Below, one piece after another: positions 22,009 to 33,998 of a DNA stretch of 64,000 nucleotides. Below the pieces are notes generated by a model, which saw only the letters and a list, made by a program, of their open reading frames with translations, made no database searches and was not told where the DNA came from. The translations under genes were made by a program, and so were the position numbers. The DNA lies in contig NKYR01000036.1 in the NCBI GenBank assembly GCA_003184365.1, positions 268,480 to 332,479 of the forward strand, read 5' to 3'. The DNA comes from Evernia prunastri. Lineage: Eukaryota; Ascomycota; Lecanoromycetes; Lecanorales; Parmeliaceae. Within the stretch, counting starts at the first letter, position 1. Every line of letters begins with the position of its first letter.

Positions 22009-23211
22009 TCATATCGCTCCATTTACAGCCCCTGAATCCGCCACGCCGACCCCTCTCTTTCGACTTCTCGCTGCCTTCTTCCTCCTCCCGCTCGGTACCT
22101 CCACCTGTGCTCCCCCGTTTTCTCCGCCTCCTCCAATCTGTACATCGTCCTCCGTGCCACCGTAAACCTCGTGCCACTTTCTCGACTCATCCAATTCATT
22201 CATATCCGCGGGCCTCATCCTTAGCCACTTCATCCTTGGACCGGTCTTCGATCTTTCACTAACTCGGAAGCCGTAGATGCGCGGTTCGTGTATCCTCCCA
22301 GGGCCTAAGCCAGGCGCTAGATTGGACGTTGCGATACCATTCAGATGACTTGGCTGTACCGGTAAAGGCTCTGGTGTGATGGATGAGAGTGGGGTAGGAT
22401 TTAAAGTGGCTGTGACGGGCGTAGAAGTCAAGGAAGAAGAGCGCGAGTGTTTGGTTGTCTCTGCTGCGGCAGAATGTGAGGCTGCTTGTGTAGTGGGCGA
22501 AGGCGGTGCGTAAGCGGGGGGTGTAGCTGCGAGGTTAAGTGGGTCGCCTTTGGCGGAGACATCGAATTCGGGAAAAGTCATGAAGAATAGGCAGCCGAAT
22601 GTGGTTCCAAAAAAAGCACCGTCGACAGATTGGAATCGGCTGTTTGGAGGTGTGTAGACGTCCAGGCACGAGGGGCAGAAGAGCTTAACAGTTTCTTGGC
22701 CTGGTATGTCATTGCAACCGACGGGCAGAACACGGGCTTGATTGCAGAAGACGCGTGGGCAAGATCCAAAGTGTTGGAGCTCGTATTTGTCAGCCATCTG
22801 TTGTATCCCCGGCCTCGATGTTATATATCGTTGGTGTATAAGACCGTAGAGGAGCTCAGCGCTGCTTTCTATTTCGGTAATGTCGTTCGCGACTTTCATA
22901 TGCCGGCGTTCAGCACCTCTTCTGTAAGGCACACTATTGCCATTCTCGTCTCGCATCTCAACATCATTGTCTTCGTCCTCCTCCTCATCCTCCTCCTCTT
23001 CTTCTTCCTCTTCTTCCTCCTCGTCTTCTTCTGGTTCCACGTCTAGTATCATTTCCAAGGCTTCTTTGTACATGGGTACTTGATTTTGAAGTCCTGTGAG
23101 ATTGAAGTCATCTTCAATGAAATCCTCTGTAACTTCTGCGAAATATTCATGACCGAGGAGGCCGCAGAAGGAGGAGATCCAAGATTCCGGGGTACCTGAG
23201 GAGGTAGACAT
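22009..23211 (-). CDS. CKB1: Casein kinase II regulatory (beta) subunit, Ckb1 type
   Basis: From an ATG at 23209-23211 the protein is 400 residues and starts like other fungal CK2-beta proteins (STSSGTPESWISSFCGLLGH, then VTEDFIEDDFNLTGL).  A long Glu/Asp run follows. The zinc-binding dimer site is complete (CPRVFC ... CPSC), with the conserved IPGQETVKLFCP. An unusual Ser/Thr/Pro-rich insert of about 100 residues comes before the C-terminal RIYGFRVSERSKTGPRMKWL segment. CK2-beta dimerises and tethers catalytic alpha subunits. The frame stays open upstream to about 23394 with coding-like sequence but only a GTG there, so an extra 5' exon is possible. Confidence 0.9.
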   Translation of the reverse strand: MSTSSGTPESWISSFCGLLGHEYFAEVTEDFIEDDFNLTGLQNQVPMYKEALEMILDVEPEEDEEEEEEEEEEEDEEEDEDNDVEMRDENGNSVPYRRGAERRHMKVANDITEIESSAELLYGLIHQRYITSRPGIQQMADKYELQHFGSCPRVFCNQARVLPVGCNDIPGQETVKLFCPSCLDVYTPPNSRFQSVDGAFFGTTFGCLFFMTFPEFDVSAKGDPLNLAATPPAYAPPSPTTQAASHSAAAETTKHSRSSSLTSTPVTATLNPTPLSSITPEPLPVQPSHLNGIATSNLAPGLGPGRIHEPRIYGFRVSERSKTGPRMKWLRMRPADMNELDESRKWHEVYGGTEDDVQIGGGGENGGAQVEVPSGRRKKAARSRKRGVGVADSGAVNGAI

Positions 23212-24087
23212 GTCGGAAGTTGTGTAGTGGGTGACAGATAGCGTAGAGTCAGACGCTCCAGGCGAAGCAAGGCTCAAGTCCGCAAGTTGAGGGACCAACG
23301 ACGAATCCCCGTTGGCAGACACGGTGGTGGTTGATTCTGGTTCTGGGGAAATGCTGTTGGATTTTCTTAAGTAATAGACCCTACTTCGGGGCACAGATAA
23401 TATAAATACGAGGATGACTCAAACTGACAAAGTCTTTGCCAGCGAGAGTGAGACGTAATTTCACAATTCCGGCTACGGTGTTGGTGGTGAGAGTGTCAAC
23501 GAAGTAGTGAAGATCCTGAATGTGCGAAAGGAGGACGATAATGGTGGATGCAGTATGATTGAGATAGCTTTGGTGTCAAGATGCATCATCGGCTCATAGC
23601 AGTTCAAATCGTTTCGCAGATACGTTGCTCCGACTCTCGCGACTGCCTCGAGTGCTGCACCGAAAGTCACTTGTTTAGCGGTGGAAGTGTGGCTGGTGGT
23701 ATACGACACCCACTCAACACGATCATTGAAACCGTGAGGACCAGCAGTGTGTGCGAAGGAAGAGATGCGGTACTTTGGTGGAGTTCATGTAAAATCCTGA
23801 GGCTCGTTACAAGCTGACACCAAATTGATATCGAATTCAGTGGGGTTTCGATGGGCTGTGCACTGCGGCTAAAGCGCCTACTCTATCTGTAGCCTTGCCA
23901 AGCCTCTTTCTAAGTGCTTTTCTTACTTGACATACTCGTACTACCTTACCTTACCTTACCAGTCATACCCGAGCAGCTTAGTAGGACAAGCTGAGAACGA
24001 CAAGTACTGACAACTCCACGGCAAATGCAATATCTGTGCATCTTTATTTGTGCCCCCTGTCGATTGGCTATATGCAAAGCTTAGCAA
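23212..24087. promoter_or_regulatory. Upstream region of CKB1 and 3' flank of the Zn2Cys6 gene
   Basis: This is 876 nt. The part next to CKB1 (up to 23394) is an open, coding-like frame without an ATG. Further away is a short CTTAC tandem run near 23943-23962. No gene is recognised. Confidence 0.35.
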
Positions 24088-26570
24088 TCAAAAAAGATGA
24101 TCCAAAATCCGCGAAAATTCCCCCTCGTTGCCATAGCCCCCACTGATGCCCCCTATAGTAGGAACGATGTCTCCCTGAGATCCCACAAAACCGTTCACTC
24201 CATCCAGCGCCTGGCCACTCGCAAACAGATTATTTCCGTAACCACCTGCCGCTTCAAACAGGTTGGTCAATTCGTCCTTCATTTGCTGTCCATCCATGGG
24301 ACTGCTGCCCAGCGAACTCGGTTGCTGAGCTGAAGTGAACGCGGCCATTTGGTCAACTTGATGGCCAGCGAGACCAGCCATGGCGACAGCCGCCGAGGAG
24401 TGAGCATCGTCAGGGTCGGTCAGTGTTTGGCGCGAGATGACTCCAAGCTTTGGTCCAATCTCCTTCAACCCTTTGATCATTTTCCAGAGGCGCTTCGAGA
24501 TGTATGACTTCGTACTAAATCCTTTGATGAGGTCCAGGGCCATGTAGAATTCATCTCTGACTTGACGACTAAATTCCACAGGCGCATGGGCAACCGCAAG
24601 GAAAAGTACGGCCAGTGCCGAGACAAGGAAGTAATTAAAGCAGACTTGTTGCGTGCGGTAAATATCAGTAGTTTCGTTCAAGCGAGTGAGTACTCTGATA
24701 GTGTCCTTGGCCACGTCGACTACGGTTTGAGCATAGCTTCTATTTTCCATGATATTCGTAGCGGAGTGTAAAATAGGTCTGTAAATTAATGTCCGCATCT
24801 GGTTCGTCCGCAACACAAGGATTACTTGAAGACGGCGTTGACCTCGACTGGTAGAGGTGTGGTTCATGGCATTTTCCACTTGATGGAATCTGAGGCTCTC
24901 AGGGATGTTTTTGTGCCACTGCAGAATCTGAAAATCGAGATAGCCAATTCTGTCTTTGTTGATATCGCTGCCGGGGCCTTCAAATTTGGTGGTAGAGCGC
25001 CAGACTTGAGATGAAATACGACTGTACGCGATCATAGCGGTCAAATATGGGGTCGATTCATCCTGGTCTGTCAGCGTGATGACGTCAGCCGATGAACAGA
25101 TCCTAACTTACAGGCTGCGGCAAGTGAGGGTCAATGTCGTCGTCCTGTAAAGCGAAAGGCATGCCAGTGCCGAAGCTCCATCGCCGGTCTAATACATAGA
25201 TCGACCAGAAAAGTTTAGTAGCCCACGAGCGGTCTTCATCATTGGGGAAGATCTTTGCGATAGTTTGACGACGATGCAGACCTATCTCCAGACACAGACG
25301 AGATGTGAGACCAATGATTCGGTACGCCTGGACTTCGTCATCCTGTTGGAAATGATACTCCGCCTTAGGCTGGCGTCAGCATAATCTTGAGCATAAGCTG
25401 TTGGGTATTCTCACCACAAGTACTAGAAGAATCAGGCCTTTAATCTCGACTGGACCTGACAATCGTCCTTCGAAAGCTTCTCGGCAACTCTCGTACAGCA
25501 TTCTTCCTAGGTCACTCTGACCCTCTCCCTCCACAATCAATGCCATAGCCAGCACCATTTTGAGAATGTTGACGTCATTGTTCGCGAGGTGATCAGGGCC
25601 GGACATGGCTGGATTCACAAGGCCAGTTCGTGCTGCTGCCTCCGTAAAAGTGAACAACGTGTTTGCTTGATTAATAGTCCTCTCCATATCGATTATAGGA
25701 TACATGATACCCATCTCTTCCTCATAGACACGGCAAAGTCTGATCGCCTCTTCTTTGCCTATCTTCCACAACGGGTCTTTGTCGGGATGCACCGTCATTG
25801 AGGCTATTGGTGCTTGGGGCTGACGCGGTGAACCCCTGGGAGTCATCTCATCCTCATTGAATCCTCCATCTTCCTGCATCTCCGGCGCAGTTATTCCCAT
25901 TGTTTGCAGACTGGAGCGAGCGACATCGAAGCTGAAAGCAGAGCTCGTGGGGCCTGGGAAACGTGGCTGACCTTCGTGAGCCTGTGAGGGGGGGATAGCA
26001 TTCCGATATGGCCCCGAGGAGTCCGATTGGGCAAGAGCAGGATGTAAGGGGAAAGCTTCCTGGGCGTGGTTTGGCTGGGCAATGTACCCCTGGCCGTTGC
26101 GCAGAGCTTCGAGATTAGCGTAGAGGTTGTTGATCTGTTCCTGCAAGGACTGAATATGGGCACTCATGGCGCGATACTCCCTGTGAATGTGGTAAGTCGG
26201 GACTTGGAGCTGACGGAGAATGCTTACTGTGAGTCTTTAAAAGCGGCAGAGCAGGCGCAATTGGGAGCATAGACACACTCCAGAGACAAGTTGCCACATC
26301 GTTGGCAAGGGTTCTGTCCATTGCACTTGATCTTGCGGCGCTTGCATTCGTTACTACGACAAGTAAATGTTAAGCTGGAAATCCAGTGTATCTTGATTCG
26401 ATTTGGAGGGTGACGCACCAAGCAATAGAGATATAGCGGTTTCGTTTTGCCTTTTTGTCAGATTCAGGTGGGCTATTATCTTCATTTTTCCTCTTGTCTC
26501 CTGGCTGAGATATTTTAGCAACATTGTAGTAAGGGCCATCAGCGGTCTGATGATTCTCATGACCGTTCAT
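24088..26570 (-). CDS. Zn2Cys6 fungal transcription factor
   Basis: Five exons, 26570-26419, 26353-26228, 26180-25415, 25363-25112 and 25062-24088, give 756 residues. The binuclear zinc cluster is at 51-77 (C-x2-C-x6-C-x5-C-x2-C-x6-C, with KRRKIK between Cys2 and Cys3). Its first Cys codon is split by intron 1. A short coiled-coil-like linker (MSAHIQSLQEQINNLYANLE) follows. The middle holds a Fungal_trans regulatory domain (about 225-560; conserved RIIGLTSRLCLEIGLHRR and RSWATKLFWSIYVLDRR). The C-terminal part is Gly/Ala/Gln-rich and ends GEFSRILDHLF. It is nuclear; target genes are unknown. Nothing nearby clearly suggests its regulon. Confidence 0.92.
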
Positions 26571-26930
26571 AGTGCGTCGATAGGCGCATACATCCCAATT
26601 CAGAAGGGCGGAATTGTAGTTCTAGAGATGGCGGAAGAGGTGCGCACGATAAGCTGCCGGAATGCCAAGACGCTTGTTCAAAAACATTCGACCGGCCATC
26701 TACCGAATTTTTTTATTCTGCGTGTTTTATCAACGCTCCAAGATGCATAAGCTTGATGAAGGAACCTTTGACACAACCAAGCTTAATACAGGGATACGTC
26801 TATTCATTGATGCGGGTACTGTACTATCCCCTTCGCCATTGTCACAAGGTGCCCAGGAATACCGCATCACTGCTTTCTATCGAGATACTCAATGTAAAGG
26901 AGGAATGTTCTGCGGCAGCGAGGTCAAGGT
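26571..26930. promoter_or_regulatory. Upstream region of the Zn2Cys6 gene
   Basis: This is 360 nt between the start of the Zn2Cys6 gene and the 3' end of the peptidase gene. No further feature is seen. Confidence 0.35.
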
Positions 26931-28587
26931 TTACAGAAAGAACGCTGACACACACAGTCCACCAACAAGAAAGCAGATCAAGGGTCCGCTAATGGTTGTG
27001 GCAATTCTGGCTGCCCTAGATCGCATGCAACTGCCAAAGTTTTGTCAGTCACAAGCCATGGAAATTAACAGGAGCGGCAGGCCAACTCACCCGTTTTCAG
27101 CTGTGCAGGAAAATGTGGGCGGCCATGCCACGCGTTTCAATAGACTAGTCGATCCAGACTCGGTCCTGTCCCGTATAACAGATGCGACGGGACCGATCCC
27201 AAAGTCGTTGGAGATGATGTGGTTGTCAGGTGTATAGGGATTAGGTATCTGTGGCAAATGTCGGATGGCCTCCTTCCTCTTATTGGCTTGCGAGCCAGAA
27301 TTCCGTCGAGGAAGTGATCGCCATGGCTTGGGAGGATCAGTAAGATTGTAGCGCTGTTGTGCAAGGATCGCTGCGAATGTTTTTAGTCTCCATGGAATGA
27401 ATATCTAAAGGCTCACTCACCGGCTGCTGCACAGACATAGGCATCCGCTAGACGAGAGAAGCATTCTGTTAGTATATAGATATCACAAGGTATTGGTTTG
27501 ACAAGAAGGGTAGCTTACCAATGTGAAGACAGGCGGCAGTATTCTTCAACTTAGCTTCCCTGGCAACTTCGTATGGCCCGTATGTATTTGATTCGTTACC
27601 ACCGGAGTCGGCAACTACGAATCTGTCAATTCATTACTCCTGCTTCTGCGTTCTGACTTACTTGGCTGATTCACTGGGGTTGTCAAGTCGGCCAAATGCT
27701 GACATCGAGCTTTTAGCATGCGGTAAGATGGCTACGCTTGATACATACCAATGATTCATGAAAATAGGCATCGCCCTGGTTATTATAGAATTTCTCTGAT
27801 GGTAATCCAGCGCGACGTTCTGCTGGGATTGCGTCCGTGAGAGCGAGGGACTCGGATAGGGATGTCATGTTGTAGTAGACCGGACAGAAGACAACATAGT
27901 GGTTTTCCTGTGGCCTGACGTCAGCATCTCGAGTTTCGCAATGTCACATGTACGGGCACGTGCGTAGTAGGTGCCGTTGATATGAAACCTGCATACAAGG
28001 TCAGCAACCGCTATTAAAACGGAGAGAGACTTACTCGTAAGCGATGACACCTGGTATACCACATTCCTCTCCAAAAGCTTCTTCAAAGAGTGTAGGCTCG
28101 GTGCAGAAGACAAAGAGTCTCTGCTTCTCCGGCCAGGTCGATACGTTGTGTACTCTCACTGCGCCATCAATGTTGGCTAGAACTTCAATCAGCAGACGAA
28201 AGATTTGAAATTATGGGTGTCCTGTCGAAGGTCACCGATCATACCTCGAAGCGTTGTACCCAATGGTCCTCTGCTATCATTGCCCATATATAAATCCATG
28301 GCAGGCTGGAAGCTACCGTTGGGCTGCCAACTGGCCAACGCCTGTGCATACCGCAGAGCATCCCTCCAAGCCACCTGCTCGACGAGTTTTTGGTCAGGTG
28401 TACAAAAAGCCTCAGCGAAGTACTTCTTAGTATCGCTTGCAGGGCTTTGACCGGTGGCACTCTGATTTGCCAATCGAGGTAGTATGGGGAATTTGGTGTC
28501 CGGTGTGGCTGTCGACCGTAGGGATGGCGCTGGAGCAACGAGGGACAGGAAGAAGGTCAGTGGTAGGGTGTATCTAGTCAAGAGCAT
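26931..28587 (-). CDS. Secreted HExxH (M35-like) metallopeptidase with C-terminal hydrophobic anchor
   Basis: Nine exons: 28587-28245, 28176-28035, 27988-about 27964, 27907-27749, 27698-27662, 27614-27519, 27447-27421, 27370-27091 and 27030-26931, about 402 residues. It starts with a signal peptide (LLTRYTLPLTFFLSLVAPA). Zinc motif HESLH is assembled across intron 4 (HESL|H). Downstream TYGPYEVAREAKLKN and ADAYVCAA resemble the aspzincin/deuterolysin region after HExxH. Paired Cys residues suggest disulfides. The last exon ends in a hydrophobic segment (ISGPLICFLVGGLCVSAFFL), giving a membrane or GPI anchor. The exon 3/4 join only keeps frame with a GC-AG intron or an unseen indel; all others are GT-AG. 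Substrate is unknown. Confidence 0.72.
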
Positions 28588-29378
28588 GATAACGATAGGT
28601 TCTTTCAGACTAGTGAGTATGCAGAATAAAAGAATGAAGGCTGATGCAGCGTAAACGAATGTATGCTGAAGAGCAAAGTAATGAATGGATGCTGAAGAAG
28701 GTTTCGGCTGATGTGTGTAAAGGAGAAGAAGAAGAAGACGAGGAGGAGTAGAGAGAAAATAAACAAGTGCAAGGGTTCAAGTGCAATGCACCTTCCATTT
28801 TCAAAGGGTTTCCTTCCAATGACAAGGTCAGAAAAGAAGGCTCTTTCAAATCACAGATGAACAACATCGTCAATCGCAGATGCTGGATAGCTAGTGCGGT
28901 AGATTTGAGAGCTTATATCTATGCTCAGCTTGAAGATCGAGAGACGAAGCTCTACCTATTCTTTGAGGGTTCGAACAAACACGAAGGTTAACAAAATACC
29001 AGTCAGCTTCATCATCCCATAACAAAGGATACTCCAGTAAGTTTTGATATCAGCTCTTCAGTACTTTAGAATCTACCAAGTACTCGCACTCTCGTAACAG
29101 TTCAACTCAGCAAATGATGCGCCTATCGCGTTTAGCTCGGTTCGAAGTAGTTTCCGAAATGTTCTCTAAAGTGCTCCATCATTCTTGCGCCATTTGTTCC
29201 GATTGGCTGGACAAGAAAGATTTTGGGCAATTGCCATTCTTTTCAATTTTCTTATTCTCTTTCAATACTAATCATACTCCGCACAGACAGAAGTTTAGTC
29301 AATTGCTTTACGCCTGCTCATCTATACTACTCATACAGTCACACAATCAATTCTCTGCACATACTCTTCCTCACCAGT
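28588..29378. promoter_or_regulatory. Divergent intergenic region peptidase / ADE17
   Basis: This is 791 nt between divergent starts. It has a GAA/GAG-rich microsatellite-like tract at about 28718-28752. No specific factor site is assigned. Confidence 0.4.
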
Positions 29379-32300
29379 ATGGCTCCACGGAAAACAGGTG
29401 AAAATTGACCACAACTCCATTTTGCGGACGTCAAGTAACCCTTGTTTCCTTTCTTCTAGCAATTCTGAGTGTGTACAATAAGCAAGGCCTATTGGACCTT
29501 GCTAAAGGCTTGAATAAGCATGACATCCGTCTCCTGGCTTCTGGTGGTACTGCGAAGCGTAAGTCATCTAGTATTGGCGCTCTGATTACCCCTCATGCAT
29601 TTCTTGTAGCCCGTGTCCAGTTATGAGACAGGATTCCTAATTTGAGAACATCTAGTCATTCGTGAAGCAGGCTTTGGTGTAGAGTGAGAGAGTCCCCTTG
29701 TTTAGTATCTTCTACTGCACAGGCTGAGAGGCTTGACCTGACAGAGATATCTCTGCAATTACCAATTCACCAGAGATCCTAAAAGGGCGAGTCAAAACCT
29801 TGCATCCCAAAGTTCATGCGGGTATCCTGTCTACCAACTCGGAAAGTGATGCAAAGGACCTTGCCGAGCAAAATATAGACAAGGTGGATTTTGTTGTCTG
29901 CAACCTGTATCCGTGTAAGCAAATTCTTGGATCCAACCTTACCATATCTCAGCGATCATGGAGTCGTAATGGAAACTCCTACACTTGAGCCACATCCTAC
30001 GCATCATATATTGGCCCCAAGATATTCTGACTTGGTAGTACTATAGTCAAAGAAACCATTGCAAAGATCAACGTCACAATAGACGAAGCCGTGGAGGACA
30101 TTGACATTGGAGGTGTCACATTACTCCGGGCTGCAGCAAAGAATCACGCTCGCGTCTGTGTGCTGTCCGATCCACAAGATTATGCCGAGTTCTTGCAAGG
30201 ACTGGACGACGGAGAGGTTACTGAGAAGAGTCGCCAGCTCTACGCTCTCAAGGCTTTCACTCAGACAGCAGGATATGATTCTGCAATAGCAGATTTCTTC
30301 CGCAAGAAATATGCCTCAGACGGCATCCAACAATTGTCCTTAAGATACGGAGCAAACCCGCATCAGAGAGATGCAGCAGCATTCAGCAAAAACGGCCCCC
30401 TGCCTTTCAAGGTGCTCAATGGAGCTCCAGGGTATATCAATCTGCTAGGTAATTTTTCGAAATGAGACATATTTTCGGAGCATCGGCTTTTGAGACTTGT
30501 TCTGAGCATCAAGAGTCTCTCCCGACGAGGCATTGCTGACTCCGACATCTTTTTCTAGATGCCCTCAATGCTTGGCCGTTAGTGAAGGAACTCAAAACGG
30601 CACTCGGCTACGCAGCTGCCGCCTCGTTTAAGCACGTTTCGCCGGCAGGAGCTGCGATTGGCGTTCCGATGACTGAGAAAGTATATACCCTTTTGGAATC
30701 AATCCTCCCCTTTCTCTACCTGACTTCGCGCTGTAAGAAGTATTTGGCGAGCATGATTGTAGCTGCGCTGGGCCTACTCTCCGAACACTGACATAGTACA
30801 GGAGCGAGAAGTGTGTATGGTTTCGGATATAGCAGGAATATCTGAATCAAGTCTTGCCCAGTAAGCTGTCTTTCTACTCTACTTTTTGGCCACCCTCTCT
30901 TTGTGCTGAGCCTTGGGACACGTAAGGTCCGCGATAACAGACGTTGACATCGTAATTGGACAGAGCGTACGCTCGCGCCCGAGGGTCAGATAGGATGAGC
31001 AGCTTTGGCGACATCATCGCACTTTCGGACGAAGTAGATGTTACGACTGCGCGAATCGTATCTCGTGAGGTGTCTGATGGCGTAATGTACGTCCGTGCTT
31101 GTTGATCCGTCCCAACCCAGTACCCGAGACTTAGTTTGTGGGAGATGTACTGGGAGTACCGAAGCTTGCAAAACATGTCTCACAACCCAACGGACGGCCG
31201 GAATAAAAGTGTTAATACATTCTCATTAGAGCTCCCGCATACTCAAAAGAAGCTTTGGAAATACTGTCGAAGAAAAAAGGCGGAAAGTAAGTCTAGGACC
31301 TGGCAATTCGAAATTCTACTTATTCTTGCGTAGATACCTGATCTTGCAAATGGATGAGGCTTACGAGCCATCTCTAACTGAGAATCGGACCGTATACGGT
31401 CTACAGCTGCAGGTAGACTTTTCCCAAGTCCTCCCCAGCCATGATCAGTACAGCAGTATGGGTTGGATACCACGTCTAGAGATCTTTCATTGCCGAAGAG
31501 TATTCCTAACTTTTAGAATCTTAGCAAAATCGAAACGATGTCAAGATTAGCCCAAAGGATACTTTCAATGCCATCATTACTCCTAAAGACTCCCCGCCGC
31601 TCCCCGAATCTGGTGAGTGTATTTGCCATGCCTGAGGCCTTCCACGAGACATTCCTCAAGCATCCCATCTCTACTTCTTCCCCGGGTCTCTCGTCAAATT
31701 CACAAACCTCATGTTACAAGAGACATACTAACTCCAAGTTCTTGTGTAGCACTTCGAGACTTGACAGTCGCGGTATGTAACTCTTGAAGTCACTCTGGTC
31801 CAACTGATATCTGGCTCTTGAGCACCTAGGCTCGAGTCTAGATAGAAGCTCTCAGGACTATGTCACTAATTCTGCAATAGACGATCACTGTTAAATATAC
31901 GCAGTCAAATTCAGTATGCTACGGTAAGGAAACCCAGGATCACTCACCACCGTTCAATAACCCCAATTGAGCCATGGAGCATGATTTGGAGACCCTCCGA
32001 CTCACTTTGACAAGACGAGACTTTCTTGAATATATGCGCTGACTGTCGAAAACTCGCAGCTCTCAACGGTCAAGTCATTGGGCTAGGTAAGTACAGTAGC
32101 TTTACCCGTCTGCATTAGCAAAGCTGATATTTGATCAAGGCGCTGGGCAGCAATCACGCATTCATTGCACACGGCTTGCCGGCGATAAAGCGGATGGCTG
32201 GTGGATGAGATTCCATGAGCGAACCCTCGGATTGCACTGGAAAAAGGGAGTAAAGAGGCCCGACAAGAGTAATGCAATCGACATTCTTTGCAACGGAATC

Positions 32301-33011
32301 GAACCGAGATCTGGTACGTCCGTTCAGTCCTTCGACCCCAACCGCAGTCCATGCACGAGTCTTGGATACACAAGATGATACGAAGAAACGTTCAAGTCAA
32401 GGCTGGATTTAAACAGGGTTATTGATTTTGAAATACTCCTTAGATATCGAGAAGCACGACTATGAAAGCAAATTCGACGAAGTTCCAGCGCCTTTTACCC
32501 AGAAAGAGCGTGATGAGTGGTTGAACGAGCTGAAAGGTGTTGCTGTGTCTTCCGACGCTTTCGTAAGTCATAAACATGTCATGTCTCTGCGTAATGACTG
32601 AACCTCGAGTCTAGTTTCCCTTCATCGATAATATCCTGAGAGCCAGTCGCTCGGTATGTGTGTGGTTTGGAACTTATATTTTGACCATCCGCGTTTAAAT
32701 ATGAGTTGCTAGTCACTATTTTTTCATGTTCATCTTTGAGAATGGTAACTGATTGCTTGCAGGGAGTGAAATACATTGCAGCGCCAACAGGTAGCCAGGC
32801 AGATAGTGATGTGTAAGTACCTTCCGTCTCTACGTCCGTGACTTTGCAGCGCTATCCCAAAAAAGGCACACTGACCCTGATGTCACTCTCAGCTTCGCAA
32901 CGTGCGAGAAATTAGGCATCACCTTTGTCGAACAGGACACACGGCTTGTGAGTTGATCAACGAGAAGGGCTGCGGAATGATATTGACCTCTGTTCACAGT
33001 TTCATCATTGA
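29379..33011 (+). CDS. ADE17: Bifunctional AICAR transformylase / IMP cyclohydrolase (PurH)
   Basis: Twenty exons give 595 residues (yeast Ade17: 592). Exons: 29379-29397, 29460-29558, 29656-29683, 29745-29914, 30047-30448, 30559-30680, 30802-30860, 30964-31086, 31230-31286, 31334-31412, 31525-31612, 31750-31772, 31881-31923, 32060-32086, 32140-32313, 32444-32562, 32615-32653, 32763-32812, 32893-32947, 33000-33011. The N-terminal cyclohydrolase (LLASGGTAK, VKTLHPKVHAGIL) is followed by the transformylase with catalytic Lys-His in SFKHVSPAGAA. The ends match the family (C-terminal RLFHH). It catalyses the last two steps of de novo IMP synthesis in the cytosol. All phases agree. Nineteen introns, many 100-143 nt, are exceptional beside its neighbours. 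Confidence 0.95.
31087..31229 (+). repeat. Structured intron 8 of ADE17, similar to intron 15
   Basis: This intron and the one at 32314-32443 both start GTACGTCCGT and then share CCCAACC(G)CAGT and CGAG(A/T)CTT blocks in the same order. It can fold: CCGTCC (31107-31112) pairs with GGACGG (31192-31197), and CCCAGTAC (31116-31123) pairs with GTACTGGG (31147-31154). Confidence 0.55.
32314..32443 (+). repeat. Intron 15 of ADE17, similar to intron 8
   Basis: The 5' half aligns with intron 8 of the same gene (31087-31229) over about 50 nt with interspersed identity blocks. See the finding on introner-like introns. Confidence 0.5.
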
Positions 33012-33998
33012 GAATACCTGAGAATATCTGAAAATACCTCCATTATGAAAAGAATGAGGTTTTATAAGTCGTAGGGTTGGACAGAGCTACGGACGGAAAG
33101 CTGGAAAGAGTTCAGAACGTTGAATTGCACTCCAAGATGTCGATTTCCTATCTGTGCCTAGACTACCACCATGTCCCTATGTAAACTTCCGTATTCAGAG
33201 ATATGGACACCCTCAACCACTCCTAAGCTGGGAATCACTTAGGGATTCCACAACCTTAGCGCGGGTCAATGATAAATTCGCACGTGTATCACTATTTAGA
33301 TGTTCTTGCAACTCCCACCCCCTAGTCTCGCTCTCATTGAGGGTGTGTTTCTACGAGAATTCCGAGAATTTCACAACTCCCTTAGCGTTCCGAGTCTTCA
33401 GTATCATCTCTCACTATTCTTCGCCTTCTCCTCAACTGACTGGACACGCTCGAGTCTAAGTAAACGGGCATCTCAAGTATCTCACATAGGCATGCATAGC
33501 GTCAACCAGGGAGGTGGCAGACAAAACGCAGAGATTCTCAAGGAACATTCCACGCTGCCGATGATGTTCAGGGTCTTTATTATGGATCTTGTAGCTTTCT
33601 TTGGGCTTTATAACTAGCACGATAACCAATGTAATAATGTTCAGCAGCGATGTCACCATGACTCTCATGCTGCATCCTGAGATTTGGTAGTGGTAGTTTG
33701 CGAGTGCAACACCTTATGAATACCCCTATTTGTATCTGACAAGTTCTCCCAAATTTAGGCCTTAGAAATTATCGAGGCATTCTTGCGTCTGTAGCGATGA
33801 TCCTTCGCCCATTTTCCTTTTGCCGTTGCCTCAAATGGCATCGGAACAATGGAGAGAGTAAGGTAGTCTATTATGCTGTCCTCGTGCTAGTACTCGCGAT
33901 TAAACACAGCTAAGCCTTCGCGTCCTTCTAGATAAGTTTTGCTAACTTTCCCTCAGGGACTCACTACTTGTATAGCCACGGTCTGGCTACATACCCTT
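33012..33998. other. Intergenic, no gene seen
   Basis: This is 987 nt between ADE17 and the JmjC-type gene. Short frames at 33154-33617 show no conserved character. The promoter of the JmjC gene should lie in the right part. Confidence 0.4.

Noticed and set aside
30836..30860. Sequence error or pseudogene status for ADE17 because conserved blocks lie in many short frames
   Set aside because: All 20 exons join with correct phases and consensus splice sites to a full-length 595-residue enzyme.
33154..33617. Overlapping short frames between ADE17 and the JmjC gene
   Set aside because: They overlap in several frames, lack conserved features, and have AT-rich intergenic composition.
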